From: Propionibacteriaceae bacterium
Lineage (GTDB): Bacteria; Actinomycetota; Actinomycetes; Propionibacteriales; Propionibacteriaceae
DNA length: 32,194 bases
NCBI GenBank assembly: GCA_009781145.1
Contig: WQYR01000005.1
Location: 1-32,194, forward strand
Direction: 5' to 3'
A model generated the notes under the pieces. The model saw only the letters and a program-made list of their open reading frames with translations. It ran no database searches and had not been told where the DNA came from. Position 1 is the first letter of the stretch. Every line of letters begins with the position of its first letter. Position numbers and translations under genes: made by a program. Below are positions 18,185-27,997 of this stretch, piece after piece.

Positions 18185-18284
18185 CTGGCACCTTTCTTTG
18201 CCCGGGGTGTGAGCTTCCGAAACGACGTTACCCGCCGATGTTGGCTGAATCTAGGCGACGCGCGGCAATCGCGCTCAACTGTGA

Positions 18285-19394
18285 CTAGCGCATGAACTCA
18301 GGGACGTCCAAGTCGTCCAGGGTGTCGCCTTGCCAGCGCGGCAGCGGCTCGGGCGCGGAGACGGGCATGTCATCGGTGGTCGAGGATGACGGAGGGACGA
18401 AACGGACCGGTGCGTGACGCAGTGGTGGCTTCGTGGACGTCGGTTGCCCACCTTCGAAACCGGCGGCGATGACGGTGACGCGAACCTCATCGCCCAGCGA
18501 GTCGTCAATGATCGCACCGAATATGATCTTGGCTTCCTCATCGGCGGACGCCTGGATCAGGTTGGCAGCTTCCTCCACCTCGGCCAGTGCCAAGTCGGAA
18601 CCGCCGGCGATAGACCAGAGCACTCCGTGTGCGTCATCAATCGACGCCTCCAACAACTGGGAATTGATGGCCTGCTCGGTGGCCATCCTGGCACGGTTGT
18701 CGCCGCGGGCGATGCCGATGCCCATGAAAGCGGAACCAGCATTGCTCAGTACAGCCTTGACGTCTGCGAAATCGAGGTTGATGAGGCCCGGGGTGGTGAT
18801 CAAATCGGTGATGCCCGCCACGCCCTGCAACAGCACCTGGTCGGCCTGTTTGAAGGCATCGAGCATGCTGACCTGACGATCCGTCGTCGAAAGCAGTTTG
18901 TCGTTCGGGATGACAATCAAGGTATCAACCTCGTCACTCAGCCGGTCGATGCCTGCTTCCGCCTGCCGGGCCCGAGGACGTCCTTCGAACCCAAACGGCT
19001 TCGTCACCACACCGATTGTCAGGGCACCAAGGGAGCGGGCGATCTTCGCCACCACCGGTGCGCCGCCGGTGCCCGTGCCGCCGCCCTCGCCTGCCGTTAC
19101 GAACACCATGTCGGAACTGGTCAGCGTCGCTTCGATCTCCTCGGCATGGTCCTGCGCTGCCTGCTCACCAATCGCAGGGTCGGCGCCGGCACCGAGTCCG
19201 CGCGTCAACTCGCGCCCGATGTCCAGCTTGACATCGGCGTCGGACATAAGCAGGGCCTGGGCATCTGTGTTGATGGCAACGAACTCGACGCCCTTGAGGC
19301 CGGACTCGATCATGCGGTTGACCGCGTTGACACCGCCGCCACCGACACCAACGACTTTGATGATGGCCAGGTAGTTCTGCGAGGCAGCAGTCAT
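18285..19394 (-). CDS. ftsZ: Cell division protein FtsZ
   Basis: 369 aa; tubulin signature [21 protein letters not shown]; conserved C-terminal peptide [17 protein letters not shown]-like RBS upstream. Confidence 0.98.
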   Translation of the reverse strand: MTAASQNYLAIIKVVGVGGGGVNAVNRMIESGLKGVEFVAINTDAQALLMSDADVKLDIGRELTRGLGAGADPAIGEQAAQDHAEEIEATLTSSDMVFVTAGEGGGTGTGGAPVVAKIARSLGALTIGVVTKPFGFEGRPRARQAEAGIDRLSDEVDTLIVIPNDKLLSTTDRQVSMLDAFKQADQVLLQGVAGITDLITTPGLINLDFADVKAVLSNAGSAFMGIGIARGDNRARMATEQAINSQLLEASIDDAHGVLWSIAGGSDLALAEVEEAANLIQASADEEAKIIFGAIIDDSLGDEVRVTVIAAGFEGGQPTSTKPPLRHAPVRFVPPSSSTTDDMPVSAPEPLPRWQGDTLDDLDVPEFMR

Positions 19395-19423
19395 GGCGCG
19401 ACGCCTTCCGAGTTCTTATGCGT

Positions 19424-19450
19424 GGCGGCCTTCGGGCCGCCTTGGCGGCC
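19424..19450 (-). promoter_or_regulatory. Three-arm inverted repeat in the ftsZ leader
   Basis: + strand GGCGGCC(19424-19430) TTCG GGCCGCC(19435-19441) TT GGCGGCC(19444-19450): the central arm can pair with either flank. Confidence 0.6.
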
Positions 19451-19489
19451 TATTCCGCTATATGAAGGGTATGGGAACATTGCCACACA

Positions 19490-19519
19490 ATCCAACCTTT
19501 TCGCGTTTAAAAACGTCAA
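19490..19519 (-). promoter_or_regulatory. Candidate ftsZ promoter
   Basis: Minus strand TTGACG (19519-19514), 18-nt spacer, TTGGAT (19495-19490); good -35, weak -10. Confidence 0.3.
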
Positions 19520-19551
19520 GTCTCATCCGATGGTCGAGATCGGTGCCCCGT

Positions 19552-20253
19552 CTAGCGGACGGCCGGGTTCGCCGGCGCCGAAACATCGTAGACGCTGCCT
19601 GGAAATTGCAGCAGCGGCCCAATCACCTGAGCTTTGAGATCTGACTGCTCGGAACTGCCCCAGATGATCTGACGTCCGTCGTCCAGTGACAAGGTGATGG
19701 AGTCGCGTGTGCCGGCCATGATCGACTCGACGTGGGGCGTCAGGTCGGCTGACAGGGCGGTCACAACCGTCGCCACATCCGCCATGAGTTGTGTGTCGGT
19801 GGTGTTCAGCGTCACCATCGGCAGCGGCTGCGGGTCAAGGCTGGAGTGGAAGGCGGTGCCGGTGGCGTCGACCCATCGGTAGTCACCACCGGACAGCACC
19901 TGATACACCGCGACACGCTCGGTGACGTGGATGATCAGCGTGTTCGGCCAATGCCTCGAAACAGTGACCTGGGCCACCTCAGGTATGGTTTCAACCCGGC
20001 TGGCGATTGCCTTCCCGTTGACCCGGGCGAGCGGCGTCCCCGACACGATCTGGGCCGCGGCTGTCACCTGGTCGACGGCGACGAGGTCAGTACCGTCAAC
20101 CCGTACCTGGTTGACCCCGAGAACCGTTGAAAATCCGATCAGCCAGACCAACCCGGCCGCGACCAGAAAGATCAAAGTGGCCAGCAAACTCCGCCGAACG
20201 CGGCGCCGGCGCGACTGTTGACGGCGAACCTGAAATGACGGTGCATCAGTCAT
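19552..20253 (-). CDS. ftsQ: Cell division protein FtsQ
   Basis: Single TM then POTRA-like VNQVRVDGTDLVAVDQVTAAAQIVSGTPLARVNGKAIASRVETIPEVAQVTVSRHWPNTLIIHVTERV. Confidence 0.94.
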   Translation of the reverse strand: MTDAPSFQVRRQQSRRRRVRRSLLATLIFLVAAGLVWLIGFSTVLGVNQVRVDGTDLVAVDQVTAAAQIVSGTPLARVNGKAIASRVETIPEVAQVTVSRHWPNTLIIHVTERVAVYQVLSGGDYRWVDATGTAFHSSLDPQPLPMVTLNTTDTQLMADVATVVTALSADLTPHVESIMAGTRDSITLSLDDGRQIIWGSSEQSDLKAQVIGPLLQFPGSVYDVSAPANPAVR

Positions 20254-21685
20254 GGCCGCCGCCTTCCAACGCGGCCAGCATTGCCGGGCCGACTTTCGTT
20301 ACGTCGCCGGCTCCCAGTGTCACGATCAGATCGCCGCGCTTGAGAGCCGGGCCACCCACCAGATCGACGAGTGCCGAGACCGCTTCGGGCAGGGACGCCA
20401 CGTACTTTGTGATCGCCCCGTTGGCGATGGCGGCGTCCGCCACCAGTTGACCGGTGACGCCCGGGATCGGGTCCTCGCGGGCGGCGTAGACATCGGTGAC
20501 CAGCACCAGGTCGGCCAACGATAATGCCTCACCGAAGGCGTCGGCGAAATCGCGCGTCCGGGTGTACAGGTGCGGCTGGAAGCAGGCCACCAGACGCTTC
20601 TTCGGGCCGATTGCGGCGCGGGCAGCCGTCAGCGTTGCCGCGATCTCTGTGGGGTGGTGAGCATAGTCGTCCACCACCGTGATGCCGCGCGTCTGCCCCA
20701 CTATCTGGAATCGTCGACCCGTCCCCCGGAAGTGCGCCAGGTTCGCAACGACACCGTCAATGTCGACATCCACGCCCAGGTCCCGCAGCGCGACGGCCGT
20801 TGCCACGGCGGCCGCGGCATCCAGCAGGTTGTGATGCCCGGGCACCTGCAGCTCAATCTGCCCAGTCCCGCCGGGCCAGGTGATTGTCGCGGTGGCGCCC
20901 AGGCCTTTCAGGCGGATGTCGCTGAGGCGGACGTCGGCGGCTTGGCTTTCGCCGAACAGCAGGACGGGGCCTTGTCTATTCTCCGCCACCGCCAGTGTCC
21001 CCGGGTCGTCGGCGCTCAACACGACACAACGCACGGACGGCCCGGATGCCAGCGTTGCAAAACCATCGGCGTAGGCCTCCGGTGTCCCCCAACGGTCCAG
21101 ATGGTCCGCCTCAATGTTGGTGACAGTCACCACCTGAGGCTGGTATTGAAGGAAACTGCCGTCCGACTCGTCCGCCTCGATGACAAACACCCCGCCGGGG
21201 CGCCCGGACCGATAGGCCGCGCCGGTTTGGTTGATGACCGCACCAACGACGTAACTCGGGTCAATCCCAGCCAGGGATGTCGCCACCATCGCCGAGGTGG
21301 TCGACTTGCCGTGAGTGCCTGTGATTGCCACACCCAGATGGCCGGCCATAAGCCCCGCCAAGGCGACGCTGCGGTGCCAAACTGGCAGGCCGGCGGCCTG
21401 GGCAGCCACCAGCTCCGGGTTTGTTTCGCGTATAGCCGAGGACGCCACGACCGTGTCAACCCCGGCCAGATGGCTTGGGTCGTGGCCGATGGCCACAGGT
21501 ATGCCGTCTGCCCGCAGGCCCTCGACGACATCAGATTCGGCCCAATCGCACCCGTCCACCTCAATGCCACGGGCCCTCATCAGGTGGGCGATCGGGCTCA
21601 TTCCGGCGCCACCCACGGCCATCAAATGGGCGTGCCGAACGGTGGCCAGGTCAGGAACCGGTATCGGCTGGACGAGATTGGTCAT
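20246..21685 (-). CDS. murC: UDP-N-acetylmuramate--L-alanine ligase
   Basis: ITGTHGKSTTSAMV ATP-binding loop; VDDYAHHPTEIAATL. Confidence 0.97.
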   Translation of the reverse strand: MTNLVQPIPVPDLATVRHAHLMAVGGAGMSPIAHLMRARGIEVDGCDWAESDVVEGLRADGIPVAIGHDPSHLAGVDTVVASSAIRETNPELVAAQAAGLPVWHRSVALAGLMAGHLGVAITGTHGKSTTSAMVATSLAGIDPSYVVGAVINQTGAAYRSGRPGGVFVIEADESDGSFLQYQPQVVTVTNIEADHLDRWGTPEAYADGFATLASGPSVRCVVLSADDPGTLAVAENRQGPVLLFGESQAADVRLSDIRLKGLGATATITWPGGTGQIELQVPGHHNLLDAAAAVATAVALRDLGVDVDIDGVVANLAHFRGTGRRFQIVGQTRGITVVDDYAHHPTEIAATLTAARAAIGPKKRLVACFQPHLYTRTRDFADAFGEALSLADLVLVTDVYAAREDPIPGVTGQLVADAAIANGAITKYVASLPEAVSALVDLVGGPALKRGDLIVTLGAGDVTKVGPAMLAALEGGGHD

Positions 21686-22782
21686 GGCCGCTGCCCCAAT
21701 GACAGGACGATCTTCGCCACGGCTTCCGCCGCGCCAGGCTGCATAACCGACTGGGCGGCCGCGGACATCCTCGCCAGGTTGTCGGCGTCCAGCAGCCGGG
21801 TGACGGCCGACAGCAAGGCATCAGGCGTCAAATCGGCGTCCATGATGACCTGGGCCGCCCCGGCGCGCACCAGAGGCTCGGCGTTGCGGACCTGCTCGCC
21901 GTTGCCGTGGGGAAAGGGAACGAAAATGCAAGGCAAACCGACGATGGCGGTCTCGGCTACTGTGGCGGCACCGGCACGCGCCAGCATGAGGTCGGCGGCC
22001 GCATACGCCTGGGCCATGTCGTCGACGTAGGCCAGCGGCACATACCGAGCGCCCTGGGAGCCTTCAACCACCGCCGACCCCGCCGGGAAGTTGGCCGACC
22101 CCCACACATGCAGAACGCTGATACCGGCCGCCAACAAGTCGTCGCGCACCGAGACCACGGCGTTGTTGATGCTTCGAGCACCCTGAGACCCGCCGCTGAC
22201 AAGCAGCACCGGCCCGCCAGGTTGCAACCCGAACGCGGCCCGGGCGTCGGGCTGGGCTGCCGCCCGTCCGCCCCCTGACAGCGCTGCGACACCCGCGCGT
22301 ACCGGCAGCCCCACACACTGGGCCTTGGGAAGCGGCGTCCCCGGAAACGACACCAACACGGCCGCGGCACGTGGCGCCATGACCTTGTTGGCCAAGCCGG
22401 GCAGGGCGTTCTGCTCATGCATGACGATGGGTAAGTGGCGACGCCAGGCTGCCAGATAGACGGGCAGCGACACATAGCCGCCGAAACCGACAACCACCTC
22501 GGCGCCGGCCTCGTCCAGGACCGAACCTGCCTGGCGCATCGACGACACCATCCGGAACGGCAACTTCACCAGGTCAAGCGTCAGACGACGCGGCAGGGGG
22601 TCAGCGGAAATCAGTTTCAGTTCCAGGCCGGCCGCCGGTATCACCGACGTCTCAAGACCCTTGGCCGTGCCGACGCAGGTCAATCTCACGTCCCCCATGC
22701 TGGTCAAGGCCTGCGCCGTAGCGACCAGCGGCGACAAATGCCCGGTGGTTCCTCCCCCGGCCAGCACGATGCTGCGGCTCAT
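21682..22782 (-). CDS. murG: UDP-GlcNAc:lipid I GlcNAc transferase (MurG)
   Basis: VLAGGGTTGHLSPLVATAQAL; VVGFGGYVSLPVYLAAW; LVSGGSQGARSINNAV. Confidence 0.97.
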   Translation of the reverse strand: MSRSIVLAGGGTTGHLSPLVATAQALTSMGDVRLTCVGTAKGLETSVIPAAGLELKLISADPLPRRLTLDLVKLPFRMVSSMRQAGSVLDEAGAEVVVGFGGYVSLPVYLAAWRRHLPIVMHEQNALPGLANKVMAPRAAAVLVSFPGTPLPKAQCVGLPVRAGVAALSGGGRAAAQPDARAAFGLQPGGPVLLVSGGSQGARSINNAVVSVRDDLLAAGISVLHVWGSANFPAGSAVVEGSQGARYVPLAYVDDMAQAYAAADLMLARAGAATVAETAIVGLPCIFVPFPHGNGEQVRNAEPLVRAGAAQVIMDADLTPDALLSAVTRLLDADNLARMSAAAQSVMQPGAAEAVAKIVLSLGQRP

Positions 22783-24059
22783 CGTGGCGCCCGCCGGGCG
22801 ACGACGACCTCAGTTGTGCGATGGGTGCCCTTGCGCGCACGACGGTCAGCCATCTCGCGAACGGCCGAAGGCTCATGCAGGGCTGCCGCCAGCAGTATTC
22901 CAATGCCGAACAGCGAGGACATAGCCGCCGAGCCACCATAGGAGACGAAGGGGAAAGGCACACCCATGACGGGGAACATGCCGAAGGCGACCAGCGTGTT
23001 CAGACCGGCCTGCACGAAGATCCAGGTGGCCACACCGCCGGCGGCAATCCGCCAGAACAGGCTGTCGCTGCGTTGAGCGATGCGTAGCCCGGTGGCGACG
23101 ATCGTCACCATCAGCGCGAGCACGACCAGAATGCCAAACAGTCCAAGTTCTTCACCCAACACCGCCAAGATGTAGTCAGTGTGCGCCCCGTTGTACAGGC
23201 CACCCCACTTCTGGCGCGAGGCACCCGGGCCAACGCCCCACCAACCACCGGTTGCCAGCGCATAAATGGCGTTCTGGGGCTGATCGGACGCCGGGGGTGC
23301 CAGATGCAGGAAGGGCAGCATGGTGCCCAGGAAGCTCAACACCTTCCCCTGGCGCACCGGATCGAAAGCCACCATCAGACTGGCACCGACAAGGCCAACC
23401 ACCGCGGCGCCGCCAAGCAGCTTGCCGGGCGCGCCAACCAGCCAGAGCTGGGCGATGACGATGATACCTACGATGACGGCCGTCCCCATGTCTTTTTCCG
23501 CCACCACCAGGAGGAGAACAAGCCCGGCAACCGGCAGGTACGGCACAAGCAACGCCTTGATGCTGCCCAGGTTGTTCATCCGCGCAGGTTGGGTGAAAAG
23601 CGCCGCCGACCACAGCACCAACGCCACCTTGGCGAACTCCGACGGCTGGAACTGCACCGGACCAATGCTGAGCCAGGCCTGATTCCCCCCGGCAGACAAG
23701 CCGAACCCGCCTGGTGCCACAACAACCGCCAACAACAAAATGGCCAAGGCAATGCCCAACCAGGACACGATCACCAGCGCCCGCCGCGACAACCGCGACA
23801 ACACCAGCGCACCCACCGCGCCGGCGGCAATCATGATGGCTTGGTGCAGCCCGTAATAGTAGGGACTCCGGCCCTGCACCATCGCCAGCACCGAGGACGC
23901 CGAAATCATCTCGTACAAGCCGATGCCGGACAACAAGACGACGGCCATGATCACCAGGTAATAGTCGGCCAGCGGCTGACGCAGCGCGGCCCGGATGCTG
24001 GATCGCAGCCCGACGGCGGTGTCGCCGAACATCGGACGGTCTATCTGGTTGACGCTCAT
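22779..24059 (-). CDS. ftsW: FtsW, SEDS-family peptidoglycan polymerase
   Basis: Multi-TM SEDS protein: [36 protein letters not shown]. Confidence 0.96.
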   Translation of the reverse strand: MSVNQIDRPMFGDTAVGLRSSIRAALRQPLADYYLVIMAVVLLSGIGLYEMISASSVLAMVQGRSPYYYGLHQAIMIAAGAVGALVLSRLSRRALVIVSWLGIALAILLLAVVVAPGGFGLSAGGNQAWLSIGPVQFQPSEFAKVALVLWSAALFTQPARMNNLGSIKALLVPYLPVAGLVLLLVVAEKDMGTAVIVGIIVIAQLWLVGAPGKLLGGAAVVGLVGASLMVAFDPVRQGKVLSFLGTMLPFLHLAPPASDQPQNAIYALATGGWWGVGPGASRQKWGGLYNGAHTDYILAVLGEELGLFGILVVLALMVTIVATGLRIAQRSDSLFWRIAAGGVATWIFVQAGLNTLVAFGMFPVMGVPFPFVSYGGSAAMSSLFGIGILLAAALHEPSAVREMADRRARKGTHRTTEVVVARRAPR

Positions 24060-25507
24060 CGGCTGGCTCCTTTCGCGCCCACTGCTGCGGCAAAATCGTC
24101 CCCTCGCACGTCGTACCCCGCCCAGATGTCGCGGCTGGCCGCTGCGGGCGCCAGCAGGACGGTGTCGCCAGGGCGGGCCAGGCGACGAGCCTGCGCCACC
24201 GCCTCATCCATCACCTGACGAGTCGTGCCGTCAAGCTCGACGACGGGAACGCCGGGGGCAAGACGACGCAAAGAGTCGGCGATATCGGCACGGTCGACAC
24301 CGATCAGCACGGCACCTTGAAGACGGTCTTTATGGGCGGAAACCAGGTCGTCAAAGTGAACACCTTTGGTCTGCCCACCGGCCACCCAGACGACCTTGTC
24401 GAATGCCCTTAACGAGGCGTCGGCGGCGTGTGGATTGGTGGCCTTTGAGTCGTCCACCCAGGTGATGCCGTCCTGCACAGCCACCGTCTCGATGCGGTGC
24501 GCCGACTGACCGAGCGACCTCAACCCGTCGGCCACCGAGTTGGCCTTGACGCCGAAACTGCGCGCCAACGCCGCTGCGGCGACGGCGTCGCTGAGGACGT
24601 GCGGGGCCGCCGGCGTTATGTCGGAAACCTCAGCCAGCGGCAGGGCCGAGTCGGCCCGTCGCTCGATGAACGCCCGGTCCACGATCGCGCCGTCCACCAC
24701 GCCGACCATGCCGATGGACGGTATGCCCAGCGTGAAACCGATAGCCCGGGCGCCTTCGGTCACGTCGGCGTCCTCGACCATCCGACGAGTGACGGGTTCG
24801 GCGACGTTGTAGACGCACGACGTGGTGACGCGCTCGAAGATGCGTGCCTTGTCGGCTGCATAGGCGGCCATCGGGTCGGCGGCATAGGCATACCATTCGA
24901 GGTGATCCTCGTGGACGTTCAGCACCGCCGCCGAGTGCAAGGCCAGGCTATGTGACCAATGCAGTTCGAAGCTCGACAACTCGACCGCCAAGACGTCATA
25001 GCCGGCGGGGTCGTTGAGCGCCTCAATGATCGGGCGGCCGATGTTGCCAACGGCGGCGGAGTTGTGCCCGTCCGCCCGCAGAATGGCGTCCAGCATGGTG
25101 GTCGTGGTCGTCTTGCCGTTCGTGCCGGTGATTCCCAACCAGGGCACCACACGATCAGGGTGCATCAGGTGCCAAGCCATCTCGACGTCACCCCAGATGG
25201 GCACACCCGCGCTACCGGCCGCCAAAAACAGCGGCGCGTCGGGGTGCCACCCGGGTGAGGCGATAACCAGGTCCGCTTCGCGAAGCGACGGCGGGGTGCC
25301 CAGCTCGACGACCGCCCCCAGGCGCTCCAACAGGTTTGCCCGATCGGTCACCGCATCGCCCGTCGACTGGTCGACGACGCGAACCTGCGCGCCCATTTCG
25401 AGCATCGCGTCGGCGGCGGCGAAACCGGCGGCACCCAGGCCGGCCACCACCACCCGGCATTGCTGCCAGGGGCTGTAGCGGTCAGCGGTGCTTAGCCAAT
25501 CGATCAC
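24056..25507 (-). CDS. murD: UDP-N-acetylmuramoylalanine--D-glutamate ligase
   Basis: [34 protein letters not shown] start at 25507 overlapping the mraY TGA (GTGA). Confidence 0.96.
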   Translation of the reverse strand: MIDWLSTADRYSPWQQCRVVVAGLGAAGFAAADAMLEMGAQVRVVDQSTGDAVTDRANLLERLGAVVELGTPPSLREADLVIASPGWHPDAPLFLAAGSAGVPIWGDVEMAWHLMHPDRVVPWLGITGTNGKTTTTTMLDAILRADGHNSAAVGNIGRPIIEALNDPAGYDVLAVELSSFELHWSHSLALHSAAVLNVHEDHLEWYAYAADPMAAYAADKARIFERVTTSCVYNVAEPVTRRMVEDADVTEGARAIGFTLGIPSIGMVGVVDGAIVDRAFIERRADSALPLAEVSDITPAAPHVLSDAVAAAALARSFGVKANSVADGLRSLGQSAHRIETVAVQDGITWVDDSKATNPHAADASLRAFDKVVWVAGGQTKGVHFDDLVSAHKDRLQGAVLIGVDRADIADSLRRLAPGVPVVELDGTTRQVMDEAVAQARRLARPGDTVLLAPAAASRDIWAGYDVRGDDFAAAVGAKGASR

Positions 25508-26580
25508 AGCGACATCACCCACTCGGCATAGAACAACCCGAACCCAAGACAGATGGCGATGCCGCAAAGAATCCAGAAGCGAACCACCACGGTCTGCTCT
25601 TCCCAGCCGATCAGTTCGAAGTGGTGGTGAAGCGGGGCCATCTTGAACACTCGCTTGCCGCGCGTCGCCTTGAACCAGCCAACCTGGATGACGACGCTGG
25701 CCGTTTCGATGACGAAAAGCGCGCCCAAAATGAGCAACAGCAACTCGGTGCGCGAGCAGACAGCAATGGCGCCCATCGACGCCCCCAACGCCAACGAGCC
25801 GGTGTCACCGAGGTAGATGCGCGCTGGTTTGGCATTCCACCAAAGGAACCCGAAACAGGCGGCGGCCAAAGCTATTGCCATCAGCGACAGGTCAAAGGGG
25901 TCGCGTGCCTCGTAGCACAGCGGGCCGACCGTCGACGATGTGGCGCACCACTGGTTGCGCTGCCAGATGTTGATCAAACCGTAGGCGCCGAAAACCATTG
26001 CCGACGAGCCGGTGGCCAAGCCGTCCAACCCGTCAGTCAGGTTGACCGCGTTCGAGAAACCGGTGATCAAGAACGTCATCCAAACGATCGCGATAACCAG
26101 CGGCAGGCGAAAACCCGGCAGGTTGATGTCACGGGTGAAGGAGATAGCCGCCGAGGCGGGGGTGACGCCCCGTCCGTCCGGGAAGCTGAGCGCCAACCAG
26201 CCGAAAGCGAGGCCGATCAGCACCTGCCCGATGAGCTTGGCGCGCGGGTGCAGCCCGAGCGAACGGCGGTTCTTGATCTTCGACCAGTCATCGATGAACC
26301 CCAGCAGGCCGGTGAACACCAAAACACCCAGCACCAGCAAACCCGACACTGTCGGGCGCTGGCCGGTCAGCAGGTGCGACAGGAAGTACGCCACCACGAC
26401 AGACCCAATGATGACGATGCCGCCCATGGTTGGCGTGCCCATTTTCTTCAGGTGGGTGGTGGGGCCATCGTTGCGCACGTACTGGCCGAGATGACGCCGC
26501 TGCAGGAAACCGATGAACCCCCACGTCGCCAGCAATGTCAGGAGGAGTGCGATCAGGCCGGCACCAAGTATTGCCTTCAC
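25504..26580 (-). CDS. mraY: Phospho-N-acetylmuramoyl-pentapeptide transferase
   Basis: [38 protein letters not shown] start at 26580 overlapping the murF stop. Confidence 0.97.
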   Translation of the reverse strand: MKAILGAGLIALLLTLLATWGFIGFLQRRHLGQYVRNDGPTTHLKKMGTPTMGGIVIIGSVVVAYFLSHLLTGQRPTVSGLLVLGVLVFTGLLGFIDDWSKIKNRRSLGLHPRAKLIGQVLIGLAFGWLALSFPDGRGVTPASAAISFTRDINLPGFRLPLVIAIVWMTFLITGFSNAVNLTDGLDGLATGSSAMVFGAYGLINIWQRNQWCATSSTVGPLCYEARDPFDLSLMAIALAAACFGFLWWNAKPARIYLGDTGSLALGASMGAIAVCSRTELLLLILGALFVIETASVVIQVGWFKATRGKRVFKMAPLHHHFELIGWEEQTVVVRFWILCGIAICLGFGLFYAEWVMSL

Positions 26581-27986
26581 CTGCCCCACCTGCCCTTCAA
26601 CTCTTCGACGACGGACTCCAAACCGACGCCACGCGATGCTTTCAGCAAGACGATGCTGTACGCCTTGTCCGACAGCCAATCTGCCACATCGGCACGCTCC
26701 ACGACGTCAGCCTTCCCCCCGGCGCGTCGCGCACCGTCGGCCACGGCCTGGGCATACTTCCCCACAGCCAGCACGTCAATACCCAAACCGGCGGCCCGCG
26801 CACCAACAGCCTCGTGGTAGGGCGCAGCCTCCTCGCCCAGTTCCAGCATGTCGCCGAGCACGGCCACCGCGGTGTCGCCTGGCCGCGACGCCAACATGCG
26901 CCCGACCGAGGCCAGCGCCGCCTCCACCGAGTCAGGGTTGGCGTTGTAGGCGTCATTCAACACCAAACGCCCGCCCGGCAGCTCAACCGGAGCCATTCGC
27001 CACGCCGAACGGGCCACGGCCGCGCACAGGCCGGCGACAATCTGGCGCGGCGTCACGCCGGCGCACAGCGCCATCGCCGCAACCGCGCACGCATTGGCTA
27101 CCTGGTGCGCACCCAGGGTCTGCAGAGTCACCGGCTCATCGAAGACGCCCATCGGGCCCCGCCCAACAAGACGGAAACTGGCCCGATCAAGCGCGTCGAG
27201 GCTGATGTCCAGGGCCCCAACCCAAAGACCGGCGTCGACCACGTCCTGGCCGCTTCCCGAGAACCACGCCACCTGGGCCTTCGTCCGGGGCGCCATGGCC
27301 GCCACCAACGGGTCGTCGGCATTGAGCACAGCCCAACCCGACTCGGGTAGCGCCTCGATGATTTCACCCTTGGCGCGGGCGATGTCGGCAACCGATCCGA
27401 ACTCCCCCAAATGGGCATGTCCGACGTTGAGGACGGCGGCGATGTCGGGTGGTGCGATGGTGCACAGCCAGGCAATATGCCCAACGCCGGAGGCCCCCAT
27501 CTCAGCCACCAGGAACCGGGTCGTATCGTCGATGGCCGTGACCCTGGCCGGCAAGCCGAAGCGGCTGTTGTAAGACCCGCGCGGCGACACGGTCGGCCCG
27601 ACCGGCTCCAGGCATTGGGCCAGCAGATCCTTGGTGCTGGTCTTGCCGGACGAGCCGGTGACCGCCAACGTCGTCAGGCCTCGGGCCTGGGCGGCAGAGT
27701 GTATGGAGCGCGCGAGGTCGCTGAGCGCGTCCACCGTGTCGGTGACGAGAATCTGCGCGCAGGGCGCCTCCACCTGGTGGCTGACCAGCGCCGCGGCGGC
27801 ACCGTCGGCGGCGGCCGACGCGACGAAATCATGACCGTCCACCCTCGCGCCAGGAATGGCGACGAACAAACACCCTGGCGTGACAAGATGCGAGTCGAGC
27901 GCCACCGCCGGGCCAACCATGACATCGTCGCCGACCAATCGCCCAGAGGCGACGGCGGCGATCTGCGAGGCCAGGCGTGGTTTCAT
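26577..27986 (-). CDS. murF: UDP-N-acetylmuramoyl-tripeptide--D-alanyl-D-alanine ligase
   Basis: VTGSSGKTSTKDLL; EMGASGVGHIAWL; LNDAYNANPDSVEAAL. Confidence 0.96.
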   Translation of the reverse strand: MKPRLASQIAAVASGRLVGDDVMVGPAVALDSHLVTPGCLFVAIPGARVDGHDFVASAAADGAAAALVSHQVEAPCAQILVTDTVDALSDLARSIHSAAQARGLTTLAVTGSSGKTSTKDLLAQCLEPVGPTVSPRGSYNSRFGLPARVTAIDDTTRFLVAEMGASGVGHIAWLCTIAPPDIAAVLNVGHAHLGEFGSVADIARAKGEIIEALPESGWAVLNADDPLVAAMAPRTKAQVAWFSGSGQDVVDAGLWVGALDISLDALDRASFRLVGRGPMGVFDEPVTLQTLGAHQVANACAVAAMALCAGVTPRQIVAGLCAAVARSAWRMAPVELPGGRLVLNDAYNANPDSVEAALASVGRMLASRPGDTAVAVLGDMLELGEEAAPYHEAVGARAAGLGIDVLAVGKYAQAVADGARRAGGKADVVERADVADWLSDKAYSIVLLKASRGVGLESVVEELKGRWGR

Positions 27987-27997
27987 AGTCGCTCCCC

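Noticed and set aside
18414-19637. 407-aa plus-strand ORF
   Set aside because: Antisense to ftsZ; no recognisable domain; reflects codon-position GC bias.
20570-22030. 486-aa plus-strand ORF
   Set aside because: Antisense to murC/murG; same shadow-ORF signature.
23181-24218. 345-aa plus-strand ORF and 343-aa minus-strand out-of-frame ORF (23176..24207)
   Set aside because: Both overlap ftsW in non-coding frames; composition is H/R/Q-rich or a frame-shifted read of ftsW.
25336-26820. 494-aa plus-strand ORF
   Set aside because: Antisense to murD/mraY/murF; no domain similarity recognised.
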